From NCBI GenBank assembly GCA_004555765.1, contig SFHG01000022.1, forward strand, positions 1 to 40,629: a stretch of 40,629 nucleotides of DNA, written 5' to 3'. Below the pieces are notes generated by a model. The model ran no database searches. It had not been told where the DNA came from and worked only from the letters and a program-made list of their open reading frames with translations. The stretch is from Bacteroidales bacterium (GTDB lineage: Bacteria > Bacteroidota > Bacteroidia > Bacteroidales > Porphyromonadaceae). Below are positions 1-7,853 of this stretch, piece by piece. The translations under genes were made by a program, and so were the position numbers. Every line of letters begins with the position of its first letter. The stretch's first letter is position 1.

Positions 1-861
1 TATTTCCTTCTTCCATTTGACGAGTTTCTAAGTACCGCTGAAGATCTTAGATCATTTGAGCTGGATCGAAAAAGTGAGATTCTTCAGGTTCCTGATGGCT
101 ATTTCAATCTCTACAACTGGGGATTTAAGACCAAGAGTCCAGCATTTAATCAGATAACTTATTTGGTCTATAACAATAGATACAAAACCGCTAAAGTTTA
201 TTGCGCTAATGCCGCATTCTTCCAAGATAAGCTCAATCTCGAAGCGCAGAAGACATTCCTTTTGCGCAATGGATACGAGCAGAGAGATGATCTGGTATTC
301 TACAATGCAGATAAGGGGATTTTGGCCGAGATCGTAAAAGAAGCCTCGATCCCTTACGTCTACTTTACTTACCGTCCACAGCAACCGGCTCCACAGCCAT
401 CAATGGATCGGTTCCCATATCGCTATCTGGATTTTTCTAAAGGTGCATTCGAACTTATCTCTGCTTGGGAAACGGAAAATGGAGGAAACTTCAATGCTGA
501 AAGATCAGATAAGGGTAGTCCTTACGCAAATCGTGATATCCTATGGTTTGACGAAACACAAGACCCGCTATTCGCCACAGTCTACAGGGTTTCCAGGGCT
601 ACGTCAAATCATACGATCGATGGCGTATTTATTATCCTTAACGACTCTTCAAAGGTATATTATTTTGTCAACGGGGCGCCACTATTGACCGATGAGTTTA
701 TTGCTCTGATGAAAAAGGAAGGGTTTACGATGGTAGGTGACATCGGATCGGGCTATCGCTTCTTCCACCTTGATAAGATGTACGATGTGCTCGTGTCTTA
801 TGTTAAATACGAGGGAGTCGACGAACCTAAGGTGCAGTTACACGTTACTCCCCTCTTGTAA
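1..861 (+). CDS. Unknown protein, 5' end outside the window
   Basis: The frame is open from the first base, so the gene begins upstream of the window; the first possible in-frame starts inside it (for example TTG at 163) are unlikely to be the real one. About 286 residues are visible. They are soluble-looking and rich in aromatic residues, with no membrane segment and no motif I recognise. The gene ends 39 bases before the subtilase start on the same strand, and no promoter or terminator is visible between them, so co-transcription is likely. I do not recognise the family. A secreted or periplasmic role is only a guess from the neighbours. Confidence 0.7.
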   Translation, partial: YFLLPFDEFLSTAEDLRSFELDRKSEILQVPDGYFNLYNWGFKTKSPAFNQITYLVYNNRYKTAKVYCANAAFFQDKLNLEAQKTFLLRNGYEQRDDLVFYNADKGILAEIVKEASIPYVYFTYRPQQPAPQPSMDRFPYRYLDFSKGAFELISAWETENGGNFNAERSDKGSPYANRDILWFDETQDPLFATVYRVSRATSNHTIDGVFIILNDSSKVYYFVNGAPLLTDEFIALMKKEGFTMVGDIGSGYRFFHLDKMYDVLVSYVKYEGVDEPKVQLHVTPLL

Positions 862-900
862 GATGAACCTACTCTATAATCAGGAAATATTGCCCAGAAT

Positions 901-3252
901 ATGAAAAAGATATTACTTGTATCACTCGCAGTCTGTCTGGCTTTTGCAGGCTGTACACGCGACTCAATAAATAATGCCCCTGATCAAGGGATCGAGGGTA
1001 CTCAACAGGAAGAGATAGGGGTAAAGAAAGGCATTGTCCGCGTCCGCCTCACACGTGAGTTGGGCGACAGCTTCGAAGTCGAAGCGACTACCTCGGGACT
1101 CAGAAGTGGAAATGCCCCATTGGATAATTATCTCAAATCGATTGGGGCACACCGAATGACCCGCGTTTTCCCTTATGCAGGTAAGTACGAGGCTCGTACT
1201 CGTAAGAGCGGTTTGCACCTCTGGTACGACATCGAGTTTGATGATGAAGTATCTACACTCCGTGCTGCCTCAGATCTAAAGAGGCTTCCGGGAGTGAGCA
1301 TTGTAGAAAAAATATACGAGCCTGCACTCCCCAAAACCTATAACCGTGTTTTCAATTTGCGGAGTCAGGGTGCAAAGGCTGCCACTGCCATGCCTTTCAA
1401 TGACCCGATACTTCCTTACCAGTGGCATTACAATAATGACGGCACGGGACAGAGATCTGTCAAAGGAGCTGACATCAATGTATTTGAAGCTTGGAAGATA
1501 GAGACAGGCAAACCCAATGTCATTGTCGCTATCATCGATGGCGGTATCGATATTAATCACGATGATCTCAAAGATAATATTCATATAAATGAAGCTGAGC
1601 TAAATGGTCAAGAGGGTATCGATGACGACAATAATGGATACGTCGATGACATCTATGGCTATAACTTCGTGGATAATAATGCGACGATCACACCTCACAA
1701 ACACGGGACACACGTTGCCGGCACCGTAGCCGCCCGGAATAACAACGGCATAGGTGTAGCCGGTGTGGCCGGTGGCAATGGGTCAAAAGATAGCGGTATC
1801 CGTATGATCTCCTGTCAGATGTTTGCACATGGCAAGAACCCCGGTGACCCGGATCGTGGTGCAGACGGCGCTCCTGCCATTAAGTACGCAGCGGATGCCG
1901 GAGCTGTCATCAGCCAGAACTCATGGGGGTACAACTATCCGGGTCCCGGATTCCTATCACCCTCTATGACTGCTGCCATCGATTATTTTATCGAATATGC
2001 CGGATGTGATGAAAAGGGGAACCAGCGTGAAGATTCACCGATGAAAGGAGGCGTAGTTATCTTCGCCGCAGGTAATGACTATATGGATTATCCTGCACTC
2101 CCGGCGGCGTACGATCGAGTCATCTCCGTAGGTTCTTTCGGCCCCGATTTTAAGCTCGCCGACTATTCAAATCGTGGCGCTTGGCTCTCGATACTTGCGC
2201 CTGGCGGTAATGACTGGCTTGGTGACGGAGAAGTGATTAGTACCTTCCCTAACAATCAGTACAGCTATATGGTCGGAACCTCTATGGCTTGCCCGCATGT
2301 CTCTGGTATCGCTGCTCTCGTAGTCTCTAAGTTTGGCAAGAAAGGCTTTACAGCTGACGAGCTTAAGAGCCGCCTCGTCAATGCAGTCAAAGACAGAGAC
2401 GTAAATGCAGAAAATCCGAGTGCAAGAGGTCGTATGGGACGTGGCTACATTGACGCTGCCCGCGCTCTGATGGAAAAGGGAAATATCGCTCCCGAACCAG
2501 TCAAAGAAGTCAAGGTCACTGAAGAGATGACAGGTCTTAAGATTGCGTTCAAGACAGTGGCTGACGCGGACGATGGTAAGGCTGTGACATATAAAATATA
2601 TGGCTCTAAGACTCCTCTGACCATTGAGAATTTCCAAAAGGCTCCATACAAAAGAGAGATTTATGGTCATTTTACAAAGGTCGGTGACGAGCTCTCCGAT
2701 GCTTTGGTCAATCTGGATCTCAATACCAAGTATTACTTCGCCATCCAGGCAGAAGACCGCTGGGGACTTACTTCCTCTCCTTTCTTCTTTGAAGGCAAAA
2801 CAGGCGCCAATGCGACTCCCATAATTGAGTGGGGTGACGGAGAATCTCTTATTCGCGTGGCTGAGCAGGAAGCAATTACGCGAGAAGTGAAGGTTACCGA
2901 ACCTGATGGGCAGGCTTGGGAGTTTGTCGTGACCGGCGAAAAGCGTGGTGTCACCGTCAACCGTGGCAAAAATGGATTGATTGTGCATCTTCGTGCTATC
3001 GCTCCCATAGGTATTCATCGCACTACGATTAAGGTAATTGACATATATGGTGCTTCGGCACAGACTGAGATGGCGTTTGAGGTGTACAAAAACAATGCTC
3101 CAAGCTCATCAGTTAGGGTTATCGATATGCCTACTTTATTCGTGCCGGTTAATACGACTCCTGTACTACTTCAGCTCTCGGACTACTTCGTGGATGCTGA
3201 AGGAGATCCCATCTCTTTCGTCCGCTTACCGATACAGCCGGTTCGACTGTAA
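901..3252 (+). CDS. Subtilisin-like serine protease, lipoprotein (N-terminal part, frame broken)
   Basis: The N-terminus is a lipoprotein signal peptide with lipobox AFAGC (Cys at about residue 17), followed by a propeptide-like stretch. The S8 peptidase domain spans roughly residues 185-520 and has the full triad: Asp213 in AIIDGGID, His268 in HGTHVAG and Ser461 in GTSMACPH. The oxyanion Asn lies in SQNSWG. A fibronectin-III-like module (about 535-640) and a cadherin-like repeat (DYFVDAEGDPISF) follow. Here the frame stops at 3252, while a continuing reading frame carries on to 3644 with a T9SS signal. Restoring one T in the run at 3216-3218 joins both parts into about 914 residues. The expected role is a surface or secreted protease. 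Confidence 0.9.
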   Translation: MKKILLVSLAVCLAFAGCTRDSINNAPDQGIEGTQQEEIGVKKGIVRVRLTRELGDSFEVEATTSGLRSGNAPLDNYLKSIGAHRMTRVFPYAGKYEARTRKSGLHLWYDIEFDDEVSTLRAASDLKRLPGVSIVEKIYEPALPKTYNRVFNLRSQGAKAATAMPFNDPILPYQWHYNNDGTGQRSVKGADINVFEAWKIETGKPNVIVAIIDGGIDINHDDLKDNIHINEAELNGQEGIDDDNNGYVDDIYGYNFVDNNATITPHKHGTHVAGTVAARNNNGIGVAGVAGGNGSKDSGIRMISCQMFAHGKNPGDPDRGADGAPAIKYAADAGAVISQNSWGYNYPGPGFLSPSMTAAIDYFIEYAGCDEKGNQREDSPMKGGVVIFAAGNDYMDYPALPAAYDRVISVGSFGPDFKLADYSNRGAWLSILAPGGNDWLGDGEVISTFPNNQYSYMVGTSMACPHVSGIAALVVSKFGKKGFTADELKSRLVNAVKDRDVNAENPSARGRMGRGYIDAARALMEKGNIAPEPVKEVKVTEEMTGLKIAFKTVADADDGKAVTYKIYGSKTPLTIENFQKAPYKREIYGHFTKVGDELSDALVNLDLNTKYYFAIQAEDRWGLTSSPFFFEGKTGANATPIIEWGDGESLIRVAEQEAITREVKVTEPDGQAWEFVVTGEKRGVTVNRGKNGLIVHLRAIAPIGIHRTTIKVIDIYGASAQTEMAFEVYKNNAPSSSVRVIDMPTLFVPVNTTPVLLQLSDYFVDAEGDPISFVRLPIQPVRL

Positions 3253-3644
3253 AAGTAGAGAATAACACGTACCTTTCTGTATCGACCACCGAGGTAGGAA
3301 TCGGGACTTTTGAAATCACGGCGACTGACAAACTCGGAGCCTCTAAGCGTGCACAGATAAAAATCATGGGTGTACACAACGATGTCCTGTATCGCGTATA
3401 CCCCATTCCTGCCACCAGAGTTCTCAATGTGGATCTGAAAGTCCCGACAGACCATGCTACGGTAGAGATCCGAAATATCTCCGGAGATGTGGTTATGAAC
3501 CGTACGATTGATTCCAAGGATGTGCCTGCCGGCAAATACGCCCTGACCTCAACGTTTGATATCTCCAAGTTTGCTCCCGGTGCCTACTATCTCAATGTCT
3601 CCGTAGACGGGAAGAAATATTCACAGCCATTCGTAAAGCAATAA
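3219..3644 (+). CDS. C-terminal part of the subtilase with T9SS sorting domain (-1 frame)
   Basis: This frame overlaps the end of the upstream part and continues it without an internal stop. It first completes the cadherin-like module (RPLTDTAGSTVKVENN onward). It then carries a typical type A T9SS C-terminal domain: the VYPIPATRVLNV start, a middle strand around VEIRNISGDVV, then the ending APGAYYLNVSVDGKKY and SQPFVKQ at the terminus. The only ATG in this frame (3366) is not a credible start for a separate gene. The segment is therefore read as the displaced 3' end of the protease. If the frame break is real, the truncated protease would lack its export/attachment signal. Confidence 0.8.
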   Translation, partial: RPLTDTAGSTVKVENNTYLSVSTTEVGIGTFEITATDKLGASKRAQIKIMGVHNDVLYRVYPIPATRVLNVDLKVPTDHATVEIRNISGDVVMNRTIDSKDVPAGKYALTSTFDISKFAPGAYYLNVSVDGKKYSQPFVKQ

Positions 3645-3647
3645 CAT

Positions 3648-4565
3648 ATGAAACTTCGATATTTCGCGACCGGTATAGTCGTATTCCTCTCATTCTCTGC
3701 TCAGGCCCAACAGAGCGCATCACTACCTTTCCTCTTTACGAATCCGGACGTCTGTACCTCTGCACTTGGAGATGTAACAGTCATGCAAGACAAAGGGATG
3801 TCATTGTACACTGACGCTTACGGGCTGCTTTCCCGCGACGGTAAGATTGAAGCCCGTTATTCGCTCGGCATTCAGCCGACCAAAGATTTCGGTGCAGGGT
3901 ACTTCAATACTCTGGCTCTCGGCTATAGGATAGCAGATAGGCATGCTTTGATGGCAGGGTTCAGATCCATGCAAGCACCCAAGGTCCCAATCGTAAATCA
4001 AAATGGGACACTTGGAACACTTTACCCCAATGATTACTCAATTGACCTTGGGTATGCTTACCTATTTATGCCTCAGCTCTCTGCTATGGTGCGTATGAGT
4101 TATCTCAATTCCTATGTAGGGGCGTATGCCGCCGGATTTTCCGGCAGCATCGCTCTATCTTGGCATGACTCTTATCAAAATCTGAAGTACGCTGTTGCCG
4201 GTTCGGTTAATAACATTGGTCCCAAGATGAACTACAAACCGACTTCCGAGGGGGTACAGCTACCCACAGATTTTAGGCTGAGTGCCAAGGTTGATCTTGA
4301 CCTCGCCGAAGATCACAATCTATCGGTGGGTGCAGGATATAGCAGAATCTTTATGTCGCAAACCAATTCACTCGGCATAGGAGTGGGCTATGATTGGAAA
4401 AAAGCGCTTCACCTTAGAACCGGTTTTGTCCTTGCTTCCCAAAACAACTATTGGACTGTGGGCGCAGGTTATGATTACAAATGTGTTTCGCTTGATCTTG
4501 CCTATCGGCATTCCGGAATTCAGAACTTGAGTTGGATTGGTTTGGGGTTGGGCTTGAATCTATAA
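3648..4565 (+). CDS. PorV/PorQ-like outer-membrane beta-barrel protein
   Basis: The product has 305 residues: a signal peptide (MKLRYFATGIVVFLSFSAQAQ) followed by a barrel with many amphipathic strands. The start NPDVCTSALGDVTVMQDKGMSLYTDAYGL matches the PorV/PorQ pattern (N-P-x-x-x-A-x-G-D-x-x-V plus a short strand). PorV-type barrels act at the cell surface in the type IX secretion system as shuttle or anchor proteins. The ATG lies three bases after the stop of the T9SS-dependent protease, so the two genes look like an operon. The protein ends abruptly at LGLGLNL. The next frame, from about 4545, encodes a more barrel-like end (FLLDLGVTYRF), so the C-terminus may be lost through one missing G in the run at 4543-4546. 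The family call is by pattern only. Confidence 0.65.
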   Translation: MKLRYFATGIVVFLSFSAQAQQSASLPFLFTNPDVCTSALGDVTVMQDKGMSLYTDAYGLLSRDGKIEARYSLGIQPTKDFGAGYFNTLALGYRIADRHALMAGFRSMQAPKVPIVNQNGTLGTLYPNDYSIDLGYAYLFMPQLSAMVRMSYLNSYVGAYAAGFSGSIALSWHDSYQNLKYAVAGSVNNIGPKMNYKPTSEGVQLPTDFRLSAKVDLDLAEDHNLSVGAGYSRIFMSQTNSLGIGVGYDWKKALHLRTGFVLASQNNYWTVGAGYDYKCVSLDLAYRHSGIQNLSWIGLGLGLNL

Positions 4566-4681
4566 GCCTGTCCCTGCCTTTCTCTCCCTACAAAGGTCTC
4601 GACTTCAGTGGTTCGTCCTCCTGCGAAAACTACGGTTTCCTGCTTGATCTTGGTGTGACGTACCGGTTCGACACCAAGGAA

Positions 4682-4721
4682 GCGGCAGTGTCCCCCCAAA
4701 AAAGGGACACCGCCGCTTTTT
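4682..4721 (+). terminator. Rho-independent terminator after the protease/PorV-like operon
   Basis: A 13-bp stem (GCGGCAGTGTCCC pairing with GGGACACCGCCGC, one mismatch) with a short C/A-rich loop is followed directly by TTTTT. It lies about 115 bases after the annotated stop at 4565. Confidence 0.8.
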
Positions 4722-4749
4722 GGTGCCACATAAGGCTCCTGCCGTTTTT

Positions 4750-4841
4750 GACCCGTATCTCGCAATCTTCCCGGTACGTGTCTCGTCTCTTTGTCCTACA
4801 GACCAAGAACATCTTCCCGGTACGTACCTCGTCAAGTTCGG
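4750..4841. repeat. 23-bp-period intergenic array, 4 units
   Basis: Units begin at 4750, 4773, 4796 and 4819. Units 2 and 4 share a GGTACGT[G/A][T/C]CTCGTC start, while unit 3 carries the opposite-orientation core ACAGACC. Period and core match the arrays found before the barrel genes further right. The rest of the 4566-4921 gap holds only the terminator upstream; I see no gene in it. Confidence 0.6.
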
Positions 4842-4921
4842 ACTTTTACACACCTCCTTTTCTTACTGAAGTAATCTCGAACTGTTTCTAATACGTGCGC
4901 ATCGTACCCGCATAAGGACAT

Positions 4922-4954
4922 TTTGCACACCTAACCGCTTTTTGCGTATCTTTG
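4922..4954 (+). promoter_or_regulatory. Bacteroidetes-type promoter
   Basis: TTTG at 4922-4925 and TATCTTTG at 4947-4954 are separated by 21 bases, which fits the -33/-7 arrangement of Bacteroidetes sigma-ABfr promoters. It reads into the PCMD-domain gene, whose open frame begins only about ten bases further on. Confidence 0.7.
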
Positions 4955-4964
4955 CGTCCGGTAA

Positions 4965-6041
4965 TTTGACGAGACATCAAGACCCGAAGCGCCCAATGCC
5001 GAAGCCGACATCCTCACGGCACAAATAGAGGGTATCGAACTCATCCGTCCCTCTGCCGTCACGAACGACAAGGTGACTTTTTACGCGAATCCTTGGGAAG
5101 ACCTCACGGCTCTTGCCCCGGTCTTCACGCTTACGCCCGGCGCAAAAATAGAGCCTGCAAGCGGATCGAAGCAGGACTTCACCCGTCCCGTCACCTACAC
5201 CGTCACGAGCGAAGACGGCAAGTGGACCAAGGACTACACCGTCACCGTATCCGTACCGGAGAGTATGGAGAAAACCGTCTATTCGTTTGAAGACACCAAG
5301 CTCCAAGACAAGAAATTTCACATATTCCTGATTAAAAACGCATCGGGGGATGTGACCGGCGAGTGGGTCTCCTCCAATCTCGGCTATGCCATCGGAGCCG
5401 AAGCCGGTATCCTTCCGGGGAAGCCCGACGATTACCCTGCCACTCAGGTCGAAGACGGATACAAAGGCAAAGCCCTCCAGCTTGCGACCCGATCCATCAA
5501 ACCGCTTGCAGATGCATTCGGCTCCTTTATGAAAGTGCCTCTTCTTGCGGCGGGAAGTCTGTATCTGGGTAAATTGAATACCGGTCTTCTGATGAAAGAT
5601 GCGCTCAAAGCGACCGAGTTCGGCATCCCTGTTTTTCAGAAGCCGCTGATGATGACCGGGTACTACAAGTACACGCCCGGCGACCAAATGATCGATGAAA
5701 AAGGGAACAATCAAGGCGGTCAGGATCTCTTCGACATCTACGCCATCGTCTATGAGGTGACGCCGGATGTCCCCTTCCTCGACGGCACCAATAACCTCAC
5801 GAGTGACAACCTCGTTATGATTGCCCGCATTGCAGACCCGGCTCGCAAGCCCGCGACCGAGTGGACCCGCTTCGAGATTCCGTTCAAGACCCTTGAGGGC
5901 AAAACCCTTGACCCCGTAAAGCTCGCGAAAGGGCAGTACAATTACTCCGTCGTCTTTTCCTCATCCAAGGACGGAGCCCGATTCATCGGGGCACCCGGAT
6001 CGACCCTCACCGTCGACGAAGTGGAAGTGTACTTTGAATAA
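4965..6041 (+). CDS. PCMD-domain surface protein, N-terminus missing
   Basis: The frame opens at 4965, right after a TAA at 4962, and has no ATG before the recognisable protein begins. The first in-frame alternative start is GTG at 5073 (322 residues), which would cut into an Ig-like module that already runs from about 4995 (EADILTAQIEGIELIRPSAV). After this module (to about 5270) comes a PCMD-type domain (YSFEDTKL, EWVSSNLGYA, the GKALQLAT strand, AAGSLYLGKL, GYYKYTPGDQ), ending at VDEVEVYFE. PCMD proteins are usually exported lipoproteins of Bacteroidetes with a putative carbohydrate-related role. No signal peptide is encoded here. The gene is probably 5'-truncated, although it keeps a promoter and its partner barrel. 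Confidence 0.7.
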   Translation, partial: FDETSRPEAPNAEADILTAQIEGIELIRPSAVTNDKVTFYANPWEDLTALAPVFTLTPGAKIEPASGSKQDFTRPVTYTVTSEDGKWTKDYTVTVSVPESMEKTVYSFEDTKLQDKKFHIFLIKNASGDVTGEWVSSNLGYAIGAEAGILPGKPDDYPATQVEDGYKGKALQLATRSIKPLADAFGSFMKVPLLAAGSLYLGKLNTGLLMKDALKATEFGIPVFQKPLMMTGYYKYTPGDQMIDEKGNNQGGQDLFDIYAIVYEVTPDVPFLDGTNNLTSDNLVMIARIADPARKPATEWTRFEIPFKTLEGKTLDPVKLAKGQYNYSVVFSSSKDGARFIGAPGSTLTVDEVEVYFE

Positions 6042-6065
6042 ATCCATCATCACCAACATCCGACT

Positions 6066-6842
6066 ATGCATACTTTTACCAAAATAGCAGCCACGGCTCT
6101 TGCACTCATTTCTTTTGCCTCGGTAGCAAGCGCCCAAATGAGCCCCACGGATCGAATCAGAGAAAAGGGATGGGAGCTCGAGATCCGCACGGGTGTCAAC
6201 CTCGGCGGTACCGCACCCATGCCTATGCCGGCAGAGGTGCGCGAAATCAAGGAGTATAACCCCAAGCTCAACGGCATCCTCGAGCTCTCCGTCTCCAAGT
6301 GGTTCATCCCCCACGGAGGTTTCGGATTCGTCACCGGCGTGCGCCTTGAGCAGAAAGGTATGGAGACGGTGGCCCGTGTCAAAAACTACCACATGGCGAT
6401 GACCCAGCAAGGTGCCGTAATGGAAGGCAATTGGACCGGTATGGTTCGCAGCTCCTACTACGGCTCCGGCGTGACCGTGCCGCTACTCCTCGCCTACAAC
6501 TTCCACGACAAGGGACGCGTAAGTGCCGGGTTTTATGCGGGCTACATCCTTGACGGGGATTTCTCCGGCGATGTCTACGACGGCTATTTCCGCAAGGGCT
6601 CGCCGGTGGGCGAAAAGATCGTCTTCTCCAACGAAGACCACACCCCATATAGTTTCAAAGACGCCATCCGTCCTTACGAAGTGGGTCTCCAGATCGGCGG
6701 AAGCGTGAAGATTTACCACAATTTCAACCTCTTTGCGGATCTCAAGTACGGGTTTACGAACATCTTCAAGAGCGACTTCACCGCCATATCCTTCCCGATG
6801 TATCCCATCTACATCGGCACAGGCTTCTCTCATCTTTTCTAA
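6066..6842 (+). CDS. Porin-like outer-membrane beta-barrel protein
   Basis: The product has 258 residues: a signal peptide cleaved after about residue 23 (ASVASAQ), then an eight- to ten-stranded barrel of the outer-membrane beta-barrel (OMP_b-brl) type. Hallmarks are ELEIRTGVNLGG at the start, alternating strands such as FGFVTGVRLEQKGM and VTVPLLLAYNF, and a final strand ending in Phe (YIGTGFSHLF). It starts 24 bases after the PCMD gene. PCMD proteins and small barrels are often adjacent, so the two probably form an operon and work together at the cell surface. The substrate is unknown. Confidence 0.75.
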   Translation: MHTFTKIAATALALISFASVASAQMSPTDRIREKGWELEIRTGVNLGGTAPMPMPAEVREIKEYNPKLNGILELSVSKWFIPHGGFGFVTGVRLEQKGMETVARVKNYHMAMTQQGAVMEGNWTGMVRSSYYGSGVTVPLLLAYNFHDKGRVSAGFYAGYILDGDFSGDVYDGYFRKGSPVGEKIVFSNEDHTPYSFKDAIRPYEVGLQIGGSVKIYHNFNLFADLKYGFTNIFKSDFTAISFPMYPIYIGTGFSHLF

Positions 6843-6887
6843 AAAGCAGCCCAGAGGCACACTTTTACCTCTTGAGACTTCCACCAA

Positions 6888-6929
6888 AAGAGACCCGTAC
6901 CGAGGACTTTCTCTCGGTACGGGTCTCTT
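6888..6929. terminator. Perfect 17-bp hairpin after the porin-like gene
   Basis: AAGAGACCCGTACCGAG pairs perfectly with CTCGGTACGGGTCTCTT across an 8-base loop. It sits 45 bases after the stop codon. No T-run follows, so it may be a factor-assisted terminator or an RNA-stabilising hairpin. The GGTAC cores inside it belong to the 23-bp repeat family; further cores at 6916, 6938 and 6962 keep that spacing. Confidence 0.5.
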
Positions 6930-7048
6930 CGGACTCCGGTACAGACCAAGAAAATCTTCTCGGTACGACTGAGAAATAGTTAGGCGATAAGAGGAGGTGT
7001 CCGTATGGGGTTCATATGGGGTTTATATGGGGTTCGTATGGTGCCGTC

Positions 7049-7438
7049 GCCCCGTTAGGGGCAAAAGATGCCGTCAGGCACCCCGAGAGGGCATTCGTAT
7101 GACATTTCGCCCCGTTAGGGGCAAAAGATGCCGTCAGGCACCCGAGAGGGCATTCGTATCGGGGTGTGCCCCGTTAGGGGCAGAGTGGCACGGAGTGCCA
7201 CCATCTTGGTAGCCCCACACGAAGACCGCAGAGCGGTCGATGTGTGGGGTACCGGAGGGTCAAATGAATCTCCACAGCCACAGCGTGGCTGAACCTCTGT
7301 TCGGCACCTACGGAGCCGTGTGGAAATGAATCGTTCCGTTTCCCCTGGGTGTCGACCCCTACGGGGTCTTAACCCCGGGCTACCAAGATTTGACCGCTGA
7401 CGCGGTCTTTTGCCCCTATCGGGGCGCTCGTTCTGCGC
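7049..7438. repeat. GC-rich palindromic repeat block (two 60-bp units plus first copy of a long unit)
   Basis: Units starting with GCCCCGTTAGGGGC occur at 7049, 7109 and 7168 (spacing 60 and 59). The third leads into a long unit of about 270 bp that recurs at 9157 and 9457. The block is full of small palindromes (GCCCCGTTAGGGGC, GACCGCTGACGCGGTC, GCCCCTATCGGGGC). ORFs read through it are repeat artefacts. It resembles the dispersed palindromic repeats often seen between genes in Bacteroidetes. Confidence 0.75.
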
Positions 7439-7450
7439 AAGTCGTTTCAC

Positions 7451-7734
7451 GGTATACGTATGCGGTGAAAACGGAACCTTGGTACGGTGAAAACGTGACC
7501 TTGGTACGGTTGGAACGGAACCTTGGTACGGTGGAAACTTTCTCGAGTTGCGGTGAAAACGCTCTCGGGTTGCGGTGAAACCGTTTCCCGTGACGGTTGA
7601 AACGCCAACGGGTTGCGGTTTTATGGTATACGTATGCGGTGGTGACGGTATACGTATGCGGTGGTAACGGTATACGTATGCGGTGGTAACGTTATACGTA
7701 TGCGGTGTTAACGGTATACGTATGCGGTTTCATC
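7451..7734. repeat. 13-unit tandem array with 22-bp period upstream of the methyltransferase
   Basis: Units start at 7451, 7473, 7495, 7517, 7539, 7561, 7583, 7604, 7625, 7647, 7669, 7691 and 7713. All are 22 bp except two of 21 bp. The right half is conserved (TGCGGTGAAAAC and variants). The left half varies: GGTATACGTA in units 1 and 9-11 (one base different in 12) and 13, GGAACCTTGG in 2 and 4, and TTTCTCGAGT, GCTCTCGGGT and others elsewhere. The last five units are almost identical. No ORF here is credible. The array ends 45 bases before the -7 box of the methyltransferase gene. Confidence 0.85.
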
Positions 7735-7778
7735 GCGATTTGCCCCTATCGGGGCGCTCTCTTTGCCCCTAATTTGGG

Positions 7779-7786
7779 TACCTTTG
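7779..7786 (+). promoter_or_regulatory. Likely -7 promoter element (TACCTTTG) of the methyltransferase gene
   Basis: This is a TAnnTTTG match 68 bases before the ATG at 7854. A TTTG at 7762 is too close to be a standard -33 element, so only the -7 element is supported. Confidence 0.45.
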
Positions 7787-7853
7787 CCTCGTGCGTGGGG
7801 TGCCGCACACCGCTACACGCCGCTACACGCCGCACTCCGAATTTACTACCATT

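Noticed and set aside
3216..3225. Programmed -1 frameshifting in the subtilase
   Set aside because: No X-XXY-YYZ slippery heptamer is present at the junction, and such recoding is not known in this family.
7451..7734. CRISPR array
   Set aside because: The 22-bp step has no separate repeat and spacer of CRISPR size, neighbouring units are often identical over their whole length, and no cas gene is present.
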